This document shows, piece by piece, positions 8,496-17,242 of a stretch of DNA of 64,000 bases (position 1 is the stretch's first letter; every line of letters starts with the position of its first letter). A program made the translations under genes and the position numbers. The notes beneath the pieces are model-generated. The model ran no database searches. It was not told the DNA's origin and saw only the letters and a list, made by a program, of their open reading frames with translations. Origin of the DNA: Amycolatopsis roodepoortensis (GTDB taxonomy: Bacteria > Actinomycetota > Actinomycetes > Mycobacteriales > Pseudonocardiaceae); assembly GCF_014873915.1 (NCBI RefSeq), contig NZ_JADBEJ010000005.1:620001-684000 (forward strand), given 5' to 3'.

Positions 8496-8509
8496 GCGAC
8501 CAGCTTACA

Positions 8510-8558
8510 TCGAAGTCACTACGAATTCGCAACGAGTGTATCTTCGGAATGACTTCGA
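8510..8558. promoter_or_regulatory. Paired inverted TetR operators
   Basis: TCGAAGTCACTACGAA (8510-8525) and the reverse complement of 8543-8558 (TCGAAGTCATTCCGAA) agree at 14 of 16 bases. The unit is itself palindromic, TCGnAGTnACTnCGA. The copies face each other between the divergent regulator and dehydrogenase genes. Confidence 0.75.
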
Positions 8559-8574
8559 CTTTGAGGAGCATGTC

Positions 8575-9471
8575 ATGAGCAACTGGGACGTCCACCACCT
8601 GCCCCGGGCCTCCGGCAAGACCTTCCTGGTCACCGGCGGCAACGCGGGGATCGGCTACTTCGTCGCGGAGCAGCTCGCCGGATCCGGCGCCACCGTGCTC
8701 CTCGGCAGCCGGAACGCCGCGAAGGCCGATGCCGCGATGTCCTCGATCCGCTCCCGGGTACCGGACGCGAGCCTCGGGCACCTGCCGCTCGACCTTTCCG
8801 ATCTCCCGTCCATCAAGTCCTCAGTGGACACTCTGGGGATCGATCGGCTGGACGCCGTCGTCTGCAACGCGGGTGTACTCCTGGAGGGCCGGCCGAGGCA
8901 GGAGACCGCCGAGGGCCTCGAACTGACCTTCGCCACCAACCATCTCGGCCACTTCGTGCTGGTGCACCAGCTGATGCCCTTGCTCGAAACAGCGGAGGCC
9001 GGCCGCGTCGTCACGACGGGCAGTTTCGTGGGCAAGTCCGCGGAACTCGACCTCGACGACCTCCAGAGCGAGCGCGACTACCAGCCCAAACGCACTTACG
9101 CACGCTCGAAGCTGGCCCAGATGCTGTTCGCCTTCGAGCTCGACAGGAGGCTGCGCGCCGCCGGGAGCACGGTACTGAGCCTCGTCGATCATCCCGGTGG
9201 CGCGCTCGATTCCCTGACCCCGCCACGGCCGGTGCACGCGGCACCGTCCGGGCGGACGTTCCCGGCCCGGCTTCTCTTGCAAGGCAAGGAAGCCGGGGCT
9301 TGGCCCGCCGTTCGCGCGGTCCTCGATCCTTCCGTGCGCGGCGGCGAGATGTTCGGTCCCCGGGTGTTCGGTCTGCGCGGCGAACCCCGCCGGGAGCCGG
9401 TCCGCGGCAAGCTCGCCGACACCGCGCTCGCCGCCCGGTTGTGGGCGGCGAGCGCGGAGCTCACACCGTGA
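8575..9471 (+). CDS. Short-chain dehydrogenase/reductase (retinol-dehydrogenase-like)
   Basis: A 298-residue classical SDR. The cofactor loop TGGNAGIG is at 20-27, CNAG at 97-100, and the active site is S150 with Y175-x3-K179 (YARSK). The frame stays open far upstream, but the ATG at 8575 has GAGGAG six bases before it and begins where homology starts. Its C-terminal part resembles the retinol-dehydrogenase/WWOX-like group that acts on ketones or aldehydes of lipophilic compounds. It is controlled with the divergent TetR gene and overlaps the converging PepSY gene by 11 bp. Confidence 0.88.
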   Translation: MSNWDVHHLPRASGKTFLVTGGNAGIGYFVAEQLAGSGATVLLGSRNAAKADAAMSSIRSRVPDASLGHLPLDLSDLPSIKSSVDTLGIDRLDAVVCNAGVLLEGRPRQETAEGLELTFATNHLGHFVLVHQLMPLLETAEAGRVVTTGSFVGKSAELDLDDLQSERDYQPKRTYARSKLAQMLFAFELDRRLRAAGSTVLSLVDHPGGALDSLTPPRPVHAAPSGRTFPARLLLQGKEAGAWPAVRAVLDPSVRGGEMFGPRVFGLRGEPRREPVRGKLADTALAARLWAASAELTP

Positions 9472-10843
9472 CGTCGGTCGAGTCCGATGTGGACCTACCG
9501 CGGGACCGCAGGCCCAGCAGCAGGTCGATCACCAGGAACGCCAGCAGGCTGATCCCGAGCAGCGGCACGAACCAGCCGATCGCGGCGGCGGCGACGAGCA
9601 GCCCGACTACCAGGGCCGGCGGGGCTTTGCGCCACTGACCGCGCGGGATGGGCCGCCCGAAGGTCAGCCCGGTGGCCCGGGTCGGCCTGCGCCGCCACCA
9701 CATGCGGTAGCCGAGCACGACCAGCGTGACCAGACCGGCGCCGAGCAGGAGCAGCACGATCTGGTTCGGCCAGCCGAACAGCACGCCCATATGCGCGTCG
9801 ATCCCCCAGCGGGCGAGCTTGGCCATGAGCGGGTAGTCGTCGAACCGGACCTCGCCAAGGATCTGCCCGGTGGTCCCGTCGACCGCGACGGCGTCGACCT
9901 GTGTCGGCCAGCCGCGTTCGATTTCCGTGACCTGCCAAGGAGCGCCGGGTTTCGCGGGCAGCCCGATCTCCACCGAGGGCGCGTCGATCCCGGCGGCACG
10001 CGCCGAAGCGAGCATCGCGTCCACGCTCTCGGGTTTCGCGGCGGGCACCTCGCCGTGACCCGAGTGCCCGGTGTGTCCGGCGTGCTCGTCGGCGCCGGTC
10101 ACCTTCAACGCCGGAGTGGCCCAGCCGAGGGATTCACGCAACGCCGAGACGTTCTCACCCGCGTACGCCGACCACGTCAACCCGGTCGCGGAAAGGAACA
10201 GCGCGCCGAGCAGCACCCACAGGCCGACGGATCCGTGACGACGCACGGACTTCCCCCGCTCGGACTCGGTCTTCTCGTTCCGCCGGGTGCGGCGGCTCAC
10301 CCACAGCACCAGACCGCCCAGCGCGACCACCCACAACCAGGACGCGGCCAGTTCGCTGTAGAGCCGTCCCGGTTCGCCGAGCATCAGGTTCCGGTGCAGG
10401 TGGTCGAGCGTGGTCCGGAATGGCAAGGCGCCGCTCGAGCCGTACGCGACGAGATCCCCGCGCACCTGCGCGGTGGCGGGGTCGACGAAGATCGCGCGTC
10501 GTTCGGACTCGCCGAGGCCCTCCTCTGCGAAGAGCACACGCGTCGTGTCGCCCGGTTCGGGGGCGGGCCGGACGGCGACCAGGTCACCGCCGGGGTTGGC
10601 CGCTTGGGCCGCCTTGACCTGGTCGGCGAGGGAGACCTGTTTCAGCCCGACGGGTGCCCGGAGCTGATCGGCGTAGATCCAGGACTCCATCTGCGGCGTC
10701 GCCGCGTACAGAACGCCGGTGAGCGCGGCGATGAGGACGAAGGGGCCGACGAGGACGCCGGCGTAGAAGTGGAGACGGAGGAAGAGTCCGCGCCAGCCGG
10801 ACGCGCGCGGCGGGCTGGTGGTCGATTCGATTCGCGTTGCCAT
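9461..10843 (-). CDS. PepSY-associated transmembrane protein
   Basis: A 460-residue membrane protein of the PepSY-TM (PiuB-like) family. An N-terminal helix (about 20-50) is followed by an outer region, further helices and four or so C-terminal helices. PepSY signatures such as VDPATAQVRGDLV and VDAVAVDGTTGQILGEVRF occur in two outer segments. Between them lies a His-rich stretch, DEHAGHTGHSGHGE. Relatives are tied to iron-siderophore reduction or metal handling; the His cluster suggests metal binding. A clear AGGAG precedes the ATG at 10843. It lies downstream of another His-containing membrane protein on the same strand. Confidence 0.8.
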   Translation of the reverse strand: MATRIESTTSPPRASGWRGLFLRLHFYAGVLVGPFVLIAALTGVLYAATPQMESWIYADQLRAPVGLKQVSLADQVKAAQAANPGGDLVAVRPAPEPGDTTRVLFAEEGLGESERRAIFVDPATAQVRGDLVAYGSSGALPFRTTLDHLHRNLMLGEPGRLYSELAASWLWVVALGGLVLWVSRRTRRNEKTESERGKSVRRHGSVGLWVLLGALFLSATGLTWSAYAGENVSALRESLGWATPALKVTGADEHAGHTGHSGHGEVPAAKPESVDAMLASARAAGIDAPSVEIGLPAKPGAPWQVTEIERGWPTQVDAVAVDGTTGQILGEVRFDDYPLMAKLARWGIDAHMGVLFGWPNQIVLLLLGAGLVTLVVLGYRMWWRRRPTRATGLTFGRPIPRGQWRKAPPALVVGLLVAAAAIGWFVPLLGISLLAFLVIDLLLGLRSRGRSTSDSTDVTV

Positions 10844-10919
10844 GGGGAACTCCTGAGGCGTCGGTGGGGAGGCGTGCGCCTGCGCCGCGCGCCGGGGTGG
10901 TCACGGCACGCGTGCTGAG

Positions 10920-10947
10920 CCCTGCCGCGACATGGGTCTCGGCAGGG
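10920..10947. terminator. Hairpin between two minus-strand genes
   Basis: CCCTGCCG at 10920-10927 pairs perfectly with CGGCAGGG at 10940-10947 around a 12-base loop. It follows the stop of the 10957-11502 gene by about 10 bp and could end or attenuate that transcript before the PepSY gene. The rest of the gap (10844-10956) shows no gene. Confidence 0.55.
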
Positions 10948-10956
10948 TTTCGGGGA

Positions 10957-11502
10957 TCAGGCGAACGTCACCGGCGGGCCGCGCCGCGAAAGCACGTCTC
11001 GCAGGAGCGCCTCGGCCGCGGGGAACTCCACCACGAGCGGGACGTGGATCCGCAGCGGTGCCGTCGCCGGCCGCGGGGTCAGGCGGCGCGGAAGGACCGA
11101 AGCGATCAGAGCCGTGAGCGCGAACACGACGTGTTCGGCGCCCGCGAGCACCATCGCCACCACGAGGGTCGCGGCGGCGTGCCCGGCGGCCATGGACAGG
11201 CCGTTGCCCGGGGTCTCGGCGTGATGGGCGTGCGACTGCCAGGTCAGGAAGGTCAAGCAGGCGTGCATCGCGAGCTGCCCGCCCGCCACCAGGCCGAGGA
11301 TGGCGAGCGGACCGCGACGGCGTCCGGCGAACGCGTACGCCACCCAGCTCAGCAGGGCGACGAGCAGTACGACCACGCCGAGGTCGGGGACGCGTCCGCT
11401 GGTCCCGGCGTGGGCACCGGTCGCCAAAGTGCCGGTCAGGACCCCCACGGCCCCGCCGCGGAGGCGCCTGACCGGGCCCCGGGACGAGGTCGGCGTGCGC
11501 AC
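10957..11502 (-). CDS. Hypothetical multi-helix membrane protein with His motifs
   Basis: A 181-residue protein I do not recognise by name. Four or so hydrophobic segments are visible (for example VVVLLVALLSWVAYAFAG and AAATLVVAMVLAGAEHVVFA), with several histidines near membrane edges (MHACLTFLTWQSHAHHAE). The GTG start at 11502 lacks a ribosome site, but TACTCT lies seven bases upstream as a -10 box, the leaderless pattern seen elsewhere in this window. Its position before the PepSY gene suggests a shared role, perhaps in metal handling; this is inference only. Confidence 0.6.
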   Translation of the reverse strand: MRTPTSSRGPVRRLRGGAVGVLTGTLATGAHAGTSGRVPDLGVVVLLVALLSWVAYAFAGRRRGPLAILGLVAGGQLAMHACLTFLTWQSHAHHAETPGNGLSMAAGHAAATLVVAMVLAGAEHVVFALTALIASVLPRRLTPRPATAPLRIHVPLVVEFPAAEALLRDVLSRRGPPVTFA

Positions 11503-11559
11503 GGGAGGCAGAGTAGAGCGCGACGGGGCCCGTTGTCTCTCCTTGCTATCGTCACCCCG

Positions 11560-12756
11560 GTGTTCCGCAGCCCGTCCTTCCTCCGGCTCTGGACCGGGAA
11601 CACCGCCTCCGGGCTGGCGACCTGGGCGCTGCCGTTCATCCTCGGGCTCGCGGTGCTGGAACGGTCGCTTTCGGCCGTGGACCTCGGCATCGTGCTCGCC
11701 GCCCGGACCGTGGGGTTCCTCGTGGCCGTCCCGGTGGCGGGTGTGCTGGCCGACCGGTATTCGCGGCGCGGGGTCGTGCTCTGGGCCGGTCTCGTCGCGG
11801 GTGCCGCGACTCCCCTGATCGCGGCCGGGATGGGCCGATCGGTCCTGGTGACGGCCGCCGCGGCCGCCGTCGTCGGCGTCGGGCAGGGTGCGTGCCGCCC
11901 TGCGTTCCAGGCTCTGACCGCGGAAGTGATCACCGAGGACCGGCGTCAGCGAGCCAACGCCGCGATGACGCTCGCCGTCCGGGTCACGACGCTCGTCGCG
12001 CCCGGGCTCACCGCCTTGCTCTCGCAGTTCGCTCCGACGCCGGCCCTGGTGATCGGGACCGGCGTGCTGTGGCTGGGGGCGGCGCTGATCCCGCCGCGAG
12101 GCACCTTCTCACCCGCCCCCGCCACGACCAGGGTCCGTTTCTTCGGCGAGTTCGCCGACGGTCTCCGGGAAGCCCGCCGTCACCCGTGGTTCCTGGCCGG
12201 GCTCGGCGCGCTGACCGCCGTGATCGCGACCGGCTATTCCGCCACCGGCGTCGTACTGCCGCTGGTCAGCCGCGACCGCTACGACACCGAAGCCGTCCTT
12301 GCCGCCGGGCTCACCGCGTACACGCTCGGCGCGCTCGCGGGCGCGGTCGTCATCGCACGCTGGCAGCCGGAACGGCAAGGTTGGGCGGCGCTGATCGGGC
12401 TCGGCTGCTACGGCTTCGCGCCGCTGAGCCTGCTGTTCCCGGTGCACCCGGCTTTCGTCGTCGCCGCCTACGCGGTCGCGGGACTGGGCATCGAACTGTT
12501 CAACGTCCCGTGGTTCACCGCGACCCAGCGGGAGGTCGAGCCGGGGAAGCTCGCACGGGTGTCCTCTTTGGACTTCCTGTTCTCCTACGGCCTGGCGCCC
12601 GCCGGGCTCGCGCTCATCGCTCCCGCGATCGACCGGTTCGGGGCGACGCCGGTGCTGGCGGCGTGCGCGGTCGTCTGCTTCGCCGCCCCCGCCGCGGCCG
12701 CCCTCGTTCCGTCTTCGCGGGATTTCCGGAGCGCCGCACCGATCAAGAGTGTCTAG
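11560..12756 (+). CDS. MFS transporter, enterobactin-exporter-like
   Basis: A 398-residue MFS protein with 10-12 membrane helices. The loop 2-3 motif ADRYSRRGVV and the overall style (SLRLWTGN-type N-terminus, DFLFSYGLAPAGLAL near the end) match the EntS-like exporter group. The open frame extends upstream through GC bias alone. The GTG at 11560 is where homology begins, with TATCGT seven bases upstream as a leaderless -10 box. It is divergent from the 11502 gene. Substrate unknown; siderophore export would fit the PepSY neighbour but is not shown. Confidence 0.8.
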   Translation: MFRSPSFLRLWTGNTASGLATWALPFILGLAVLERSLSAVDLGIVLAARTVGFLVAVPVAGVLADRYSRRGVVLWAGLVAGAATPLIAAGMGRSVLVTAAAAAVVGVGQGACRPAFQALTAEVITEDRRQRANAAMTLAVRVTTLVAPGLTALLSQFAPTPALVIGTGVLWLGAALIPPRGTFSPAPATTRVRFFGEFADGLREARRHPWFLAGLGALTAVIATGYSATGVVLPLVSRDRYDTEAVLAAGLTAYTLGALAGAVVIARWQPERQGWAALIGLGCYGFAPLSLLFPVHPAFVVAAYAVAGLGIELFNVPWFTATQREVEPGKLARVSSLDFLFSYGLAPAGLALIAPAIDRFGATPVLAACAVVCFAAPAAAALVPSSRDFRSAAPIKSV

Positions 12757-12788
12757 TTCTTGCGCTCGCTTGCGGTAATGTTTCACCC

Positions 12789-13793
12789 ATGACGCGTCGT
12801 CTTGCCGAAGTCGCCCGCAAGGTCGGGGTCAGTGAAGCCACGGTCAGCCGGGTGCTCAACGGCCGGTCCGGGGTCTCCGCCGGCACCCGGGCCGCCGTCC
12901 TCACCGCGCTGGACGTGATGGGCTACGAACGGCCGACCCAGCTGCGCGGGGATCGCGCCCGCCTGGTCGGACTGGTTCTCCCCGAACTCCAGAACCCCAT
13001 CTTCCCCGCGCTGGCCGAGATCATGGGCAATGCACTGGCCCAACAGGGATTCACCCCGGTGCTGTGCACCCGCACGGCGGGCGGCGTCTCCGAGGCGGAG
13101 TACGTCGAGCTGCTGCTGCAACAGCAGGTCTCCGGTGTCGTGTTCGCCGGCGGGCTCTACGCGCAGGCCGACGCGGTGCACTCCCACTACCACCATCTCG
13201 CCGAGCGCCGCCTGCCGACGGTGCTGATCAACGCCGCCGTCGACCACCTCGGGCTGCCGCAGATCTCGTGCGACGACGCGGTCGCCGTCGAGCAGGTCGT
13301 CGGGCATCTGAGCTCGCTCGGCCACGAGAAGATCGGCCTCGTCCTCGGCCCGAACGACCACGTGCCGTCGCAGCGCAAGCTCGAGGCGTTCCGCGCCTAC
13401 GCGACGAAACTCGGGCTCCCGGTCCTGGACGAACTCGTCGAACACGGCATGTTCTCCATCGAAGGCGGCCACGCGGCCGCGGCCAGGCTGTACCCGCGCG
13501 GCGCGACGGCCGTCCTGTGCGCGAGCGACCTTCTCGCCCTGGGCGCGATCCGCGCGGCCCGGCGGCAGGGGCTATCGGTACCCGAAGACATCTCGGTGGT
13601 CGGCTACGACGATTCGGCCCTGATGAACTGCACCGACCCGCCGCTCACCACGACCCGCCAGCCGATCGAGGCGATGGGCCGCGCCGTGGTCGAACTGCTG
13701 GTCAAGCGCATAAACGGCGGCGAGGTCGCGGCCGAGGAACTGCTGTTCGCCCCCGAACTCGTCGTCCGGGGCTCCACCGCCCGCCGCACTTAG
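12789..13793 (+). CDS. LacI family regulator of the alpha-glucoside operon
   Basis: A 334-residue LacI/GalR repressor. The HTH is at the extreme N-terminus (AEVARKVGVSEATVSRVLNG), followed by a periplasmic-binding-like sugar domain (VGLVLPELQNPIFPALAEIM to VVGYDDSALMNCTDPPLTTT). The ATG at 12789 follows a TAATGT box by seven bases, suggesting a leaderless transcript. Two CTTGCG repeats ten bases apart (12759 and 12769) overlap the promoter and may be its own operator. It lies directly upstream of the ABC/alpha-glucosidase operon, in the position of MalR/AglR regulators in Streptomyces. Confidence 0.9.
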   Translation: MTRRLAEVARKVGVSEATVSRVLNGRSGVSAGTRAAVLTALDVMGYERPTQLRGDRARLVGLVLPELQNPIFPALAEIMGNALAQQGFTPVLCTRTAGGVSEAEYVELLLQQQVSGVVFAGGLYAQADAVHSHYHHLAERRLPTVLINAAVDHLGLPQISCDDAVAVEQVVGHLSSLGHEKIGLVLGPNDHVPSQRKLEAFRAYATKLGLPVLDELVEHGMFSIEGGHAAAARLYPRGATAVLCASDLLALGAIRAARRQGLSVPEDISVVGYDDSALMNCTDPPLTTTRQPIEAMGRAVVELLVKRINGGEVAAEELLFAPELVVRGSTARRT

Positions 13794-13816
13794 CCCGCTA
13801 ACCGCGGGATCCCCCA

Positions 13817-13871
13817 GCGCGTGAAGGCCCCCTTCCCTCGGCTGAGCCGAGGGAAGGGGGCCTTCACGCGC
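13817..13871. terminator. Perfect 26-bp hairpin after the LacI gene
   Basis: Arms at 13817-13842 and 13846-13871 are exact reverse complements over 26 bp around a TGA loop. It follows the LacI stop by 24 bp. No T-run follows. It can act as a terminator, but its length and perfection also fit a dispersed palindromic repeat of the lineage. Confidence 0.75.
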
Positions 13872-13900
13872 TTGGGCACCCCAGGGGCACTGTCGCAAAG

Positions 13901-13951
13901 TTGCAAGTTCTCATCCAGTTATTGCGTTGATCCGGGGCTTCACTTTAGAGT
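13901..13951 (+). promoter_or_regulatory. Promoter/operator region of the alpha-glucoside ABC operon
   Basis: TTGCGT (13922-13927) and TAGAGT (13946-13951) are 18 bases apart and give a plausible promoter. TTGCAAG at 13901-13907 and TTGCG at 13922-13926 echo the CTTGCG repeats before the LacI gene. They recall the TTGCA-type direct repeats of Streptomyces MalR sites. Binding is inferred, not shown. Confidence 0.45.
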
Positions 13952-13999
13952 GACCGCAATCACGTGACAGCCGTCGCGATCCCGAGATGAGGCTTGAAG

Positions 14000-15373
14000 A
14001 TGAGCAGCACTTGGTCCCCCACCGTGCGCCGCCGGATGTTCTGTCTGCTCCTCGCGGGCGGACTCACCCTGGGGGTGGCCGCCTGCGGTTCCGGTTCCGG
14101 TGAAAGCACCGGGGGCAAGGTCAAGATCACCGTGACCGGCCAGCCCCCCACCAGCCAGCCGTTCGAGCGCGGCGTGTTCGACGCCGACGTCAAGGAGTTC
14201 GAGGAGACCCACCCGGACATCGACATCGAGCCCCACGAGGGGTTCATGGATCCGAAGACGTTCTCCGCCAAGCTCGCCGGCGGGCAGCTCGAAGACGTCT
14301 ACTACGTCTACTTCACCGACCCGGCGCAGACCATCGCGCGCCGCCAGGCCGCCGACATCACCGAAGCGGCCAAGGGCCTGAAGAACTTCGGCGACATCAA
14401 ACCGGAATTACTGGACAACTTCCGGGACGCCGACGGCAAGCTCTACGGCCTGCCGACGATGAACTACAGCATGGGCCTGGTGTACAGCCGCCCGCTGTTC
14501 CAGAAGGCCGGGCTCGATCCGAACAAACCGCCGCAGACCTGGGACGAGGTCCGTGCGGCCGCGAAGAAGATCGCCGCGCTGGGCAACGGCACCGTCGGGT
14601 ACGCCGACTACAGCAAGAACAACCAGGGCGGCTGGCATCTGACCGCCTGGCTCTACTCGATGGGCAGCGAGGTCGCCCGCAAGGACGGCGACAAATGGGT
14701 CGCCGCGTTCGACAACGACAAGGCCAAGGCCGCCCTGAACCAGCTGCGTGCCATGCGGTGGGAAGACGACACGATGGGCAGCAAGCAGCTGCTCGAAGCC
14801 CAGGACGTCCAGCGCATGATGGGCGCGGGCCAGCTCGGCATGTACATGGCCGCCCCGGACAACGTCCCGGTGCTGGTCAAGCAGTTCAACGGCAAGTACG
14901 AGGACTACGGCGTCGCCGGGATGCCGGGCGGGCAGGGCACGCTGCTCGGCGGCGAGGGCTACATGATCAACCCCAAGGCTTCACCGGAGAAGATCAAGGC
15001 CGGTCTGGAATGGGTCCGCTGGAAGTACCTCAACCCGGAGCGCTTCGAGAAGCACGTCCAGCAGTACGTCGACGGCAAGCAGCCGGTGGGGCTGCCCGCC
15101 GAGCCGACCCCGGACGTCTGGCAGGGCGCCGTCCGTGACCAGCAGCTCGCGATCAAGGCCAAGCACGCCAACGTTCCCGCCGAGAACTACCAGTCCTATG
15201 TGGACTCCAGCTCGCGGATCAAGGGCAGTATCGAACCGCCGAACGCGCAGCAGGTCTACGCCATCCTCGACAGTGTGATGCAGGCGGTGCTCACCGATCG
15301 GAACGCGAATATCGATCAGCAGCTGTCGTCGGCCGTGTCGAAGGTCAACAGTGTCCTCGCCCAGGTCAAGTAG
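14000..15373 (+). CDS. ABC transporter sugar-binding lipoprotein (alpha-glucoside type)
   Basis: A 457-residue extracellular solute-binding protein (family 1). A basic N-terminus, a hydrophobic helix and the lipobox GVAAC near residue 32 mark an exported lipoprotein. The body has the typical cluster-D sugar-binding pattern (LEDVYYVYFTD, YGLPTMNYSMGLVYSRPLF, GGQGTLLGGEGYMINP). The ATG at 14000 has GAGG seven bases upstream; the in-frame TTG two codons earlier is not needed. It delivers the sugar to the two permeases that follow. No ATPase gene is present, as is usual where one shared MsiK-type ATPase serves many sugar importers. Confidence 0.92.
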   Translation: MSSTWSPTVRRRMFCLLLAGGLTLGVAACGSGSGESTGGKVKITVTGQPPTSQPFERGVFDADVKEFEETHPDIDIEPHEGFMDPKTFSAKLAGGQLEDVYYVYFTDPAQTIARRQAADITEAAKGLKNFGDIKPELLDNFRDADGKLYGLPTMNYSMGLVYSRPLFQKAGLDPNKPPQTWDEVRAAAKKIAALGNGTVGYADYSKNNQGGWHLTAWLYSMGSEVARKDGDKWVAAFDNDKAKAALNQLRAMRWEDDTMGSKQLLEAQDVQRMMGAGQLGMYMAAPDNVPVLVKQFNGKYEDYGVAGMPGGQGTLLGGEGYMINPKASPEKIKAGLEWVRWKYLNPERFEKHVQQYVDGKQPVGLPAEPTPDVWQGAVRDQQLAIKAKHANVPAENYQSYVDSSSRIKGSIEPPNAQQVYAILDSVMQAVLTDRNANIDQQLSSAVSKVNSVLAQVK

Positions 15374-16325
15374 CGTCCTCGACTGGCCCGCGACAGCGTC
15401 GTCGCGGGCCGGTCGCCCGGTCGCTTCGGCCGCCGAACGCCGCCGGAACCGGTTGCGCCGCAAGCTCAAGGAGAATCTCACCGCGTACGGCCTGTTGTGC
15501 GCCGCGCTCGTGGTGTTCGCGCTGTTCTCCTGGTACCCGATCGTGCGCGGGGTGCTGCTGAGCTTCCAGCAGGTCGACTTCGTCAACCCGCCGACGTGGG
15601 TCGGCTTCGACAATTTCACCCGGCTGTTCGAAGACCCGCTGTTCGGCGTCGCCTGGCGCAACACGCTGTTGTTCACCGTGCTCGCACTGGTCTTCGGGTT
15701 CGTGGTGCCGTTCGTGACCGCCGTGCTGCTCAACGAACTGCGGCACGCCAAGGCGTTCTTCCGGCTCGCGGTCTACCTGCCGGTGATGCTGCCGCCGGTG
15801 GTCACCGCCCTGATGTGGAAGTGGTTCTACGACCCGGGCGCCGGCCTGTTCAACTCAGCGCTCGGCGTCGTGGGCCTGCCCGGCGGCCAGTGGCTCGACT
15901 CGAGCGACACGTCGATGCTGTCGCTGGTGTTCGTGTCGACGTGGGCGAACATGGGCAGCACCACACTGATCTACCTCGCCGCGCTCGGCACCATCCCCGG
16001 TGAGCTCTACGAAGCCGCGGAGCTGGACGGCGCCGGACTGTGGAAACGCCTGATCCATGTCACGCTGCCGCAGACCCGGTTCGTGTTGCTGGTGCTGCTG
16101 TTGCTGCAGGTCGTCGCGACCATGCAGGTGTTCACCGAACCGTACGTGATGACCGGCGGCGGACCGGACGACTCGACCGTCACCGTCCTCCTGCTGCTGT
16201 ACCGCTATGCCTTCGTCTACAACGACTTCGGCTCGGCCAGCGCGTTGAGCCTGCTGTTGTTCGTCGCGCTCGGGGTGTTCTCCGCGTTGTACGTGCGCCT
16301 GACCCGGAAGGCGGATCAGTCATGA
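15351..16325 (+). CDS. Sugar ABC transporter permease (MalF-like)
   Basis: A 324-residue inner-membrane permease with six predicted helices. The cytoplasmic EAA loop reads YEAAELDGAGLWKRLIHVTL, the contact for the ATPase. The GTG start overlaps the binding-protein gene by 23 bp, and the stop overlaps the next permease as ATGA, so translation is coupled. A long basic N-terminal tail (RRRNRLRRKLKE) precedes the first helix. A shorter start inside this tail cannot be excluded. Confidence 0.92.
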   Translation: MSSPRSSSVLDWPATASSRAGRPVASAAERRRNRLRRKLKENLTAYGLLCAALVVFALFSWYPIVRGVLLSFQQVDFVNPPTWVGFDNFTRLFEDPLFGVAWRNTLLFTVLALVFGFVVPFVTAVLLNELRHAKAFFRLAVYLPVMLPPVVTALMWKWFYDPGAGLFNSALGVVGLPGGQWLDSSDTSMLSLVFVSTWANMGSTTLIYLAALGTIPGELYEAAELDGAGLWKRLIHVTLPQTRFVLLVLLLLQVVATMQVFTEPYVMTGGGPDDSTVTVLLLLYRYAFVYNDFGSASALSLLLFVALGVFSALYVRLTRKADQS

Positions 16326-17191
16326 GGACGCTCGTCTCCCCCAGCACACTCCGCAGCCCCGGGGGCAAGATCGGGTACGCCGTGATCTTCGGCTGCACCC
16401 TGCTCCTGTTCGTCATCGCGTTCCTGTTCCCGCTGTATTGGGCGGTGACTGGCGCGATGAAGTCGCCGCAGGAACTGGCGCAGACGCCGGCCACCTTCAT
16501 CCCGAACGAATGGCATCCGGGGACCTTCGCCGACGCTTGGGACCAGCTGAGTCTCGGCAAGTACTTCCTCAACACCGTCGTCGTCGCGGGCGGCGCCTGG
16601 CTGGCCCAGCTGGCCATCGACGTCCCCGCGGCGTTCGCGTTGTCCAAACTGCGGCCGAAGTTCGGCAACGTCGTACTCGGGCTGATGCTCGTGACGTTGA
16701 TGCTCCCGGCGGCGGCGCTGCTGGTCCCCACCTACGTGACGATCACCGATCTGCCACTGCTGAACGTCAACCTGATCAACTCTCCGGCGGCGGTCTGGCT
16801 GCCCGCCGCCGCGAACGCGTTCAACATCTACCTGCTGAAACGGTTCTTCGATCAGATCCCGGACGAGCTGATCGAGGCCGCGCGGCTCGACGGCGCGGGA
16901 CCGGTGCGCACACTGTGGCGCATCATCCTGCCGATCTCCCGGCCGATCCTCGCCGTGGTCTCGATCCTCGCGGTGGTGGCCGCGTGGAAGGACTTCATCT
17001 GGCCGCTGCTGGTGTTCCCGGACACCGAAAAGCAGACGCTGTCGGTGATGCTGCAGCGGGTGGCCATCGACATGCCGCTGAACGTGCTCGTCGCCGGCAT
17101 GGTGCTGGCCAGCCTGCCGATGGTGGCGCTGTTCCTGGCGTTCCAGCGGCACATCCTCGCCGGGCTCACCGCCGGCAGCCTCAAAGGCTGA
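16322..17191 (+). CDS. Sugar ABC transporter permease (MalG-like)
   Basis: A 289-residue permease with six helices and the EAA loop IEAARLDGAGPVRTLWRIIL. It pairs with the preceding permease to form the membrane channel. The ATG at 16322 overlaps the previous stop by four bases (ATGA). The alpha-glucosidase gene follows after 51 bp with its own strong ribosome site. Confidence 0.93.
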   Translation: MRTLVSPSTLRSPGGKIGYAVIFGCTLLLFVIAFLFPLYWAVTGAMKSPQELAQTPATFIPNEWHPGTFADAWDQLSLGKYFLNTVVVAGGAWLAQLAIDVPAAFALSKLRPKFGNVVLGLMLVTLMLPAAALLVPTYVTITDLPLLNVNLINSPAAVWLPAAANAFNIYLLKRFFDQIPDELIEAARLDGAGPVRTLWRIILPISRPILAVVSILAVVAAWKDFIWPLLVFPDTEKQTLSVMLQRVAIDMPLNVLVAGMVLASLPMVALFLAFQRHILAGLTAGSLKG

Positions 17192-17242
17192 ATTCTTCGC
17201 CGCATTTCGGGGTATCCACGAACAACTGAGGAGGGCACTTCC

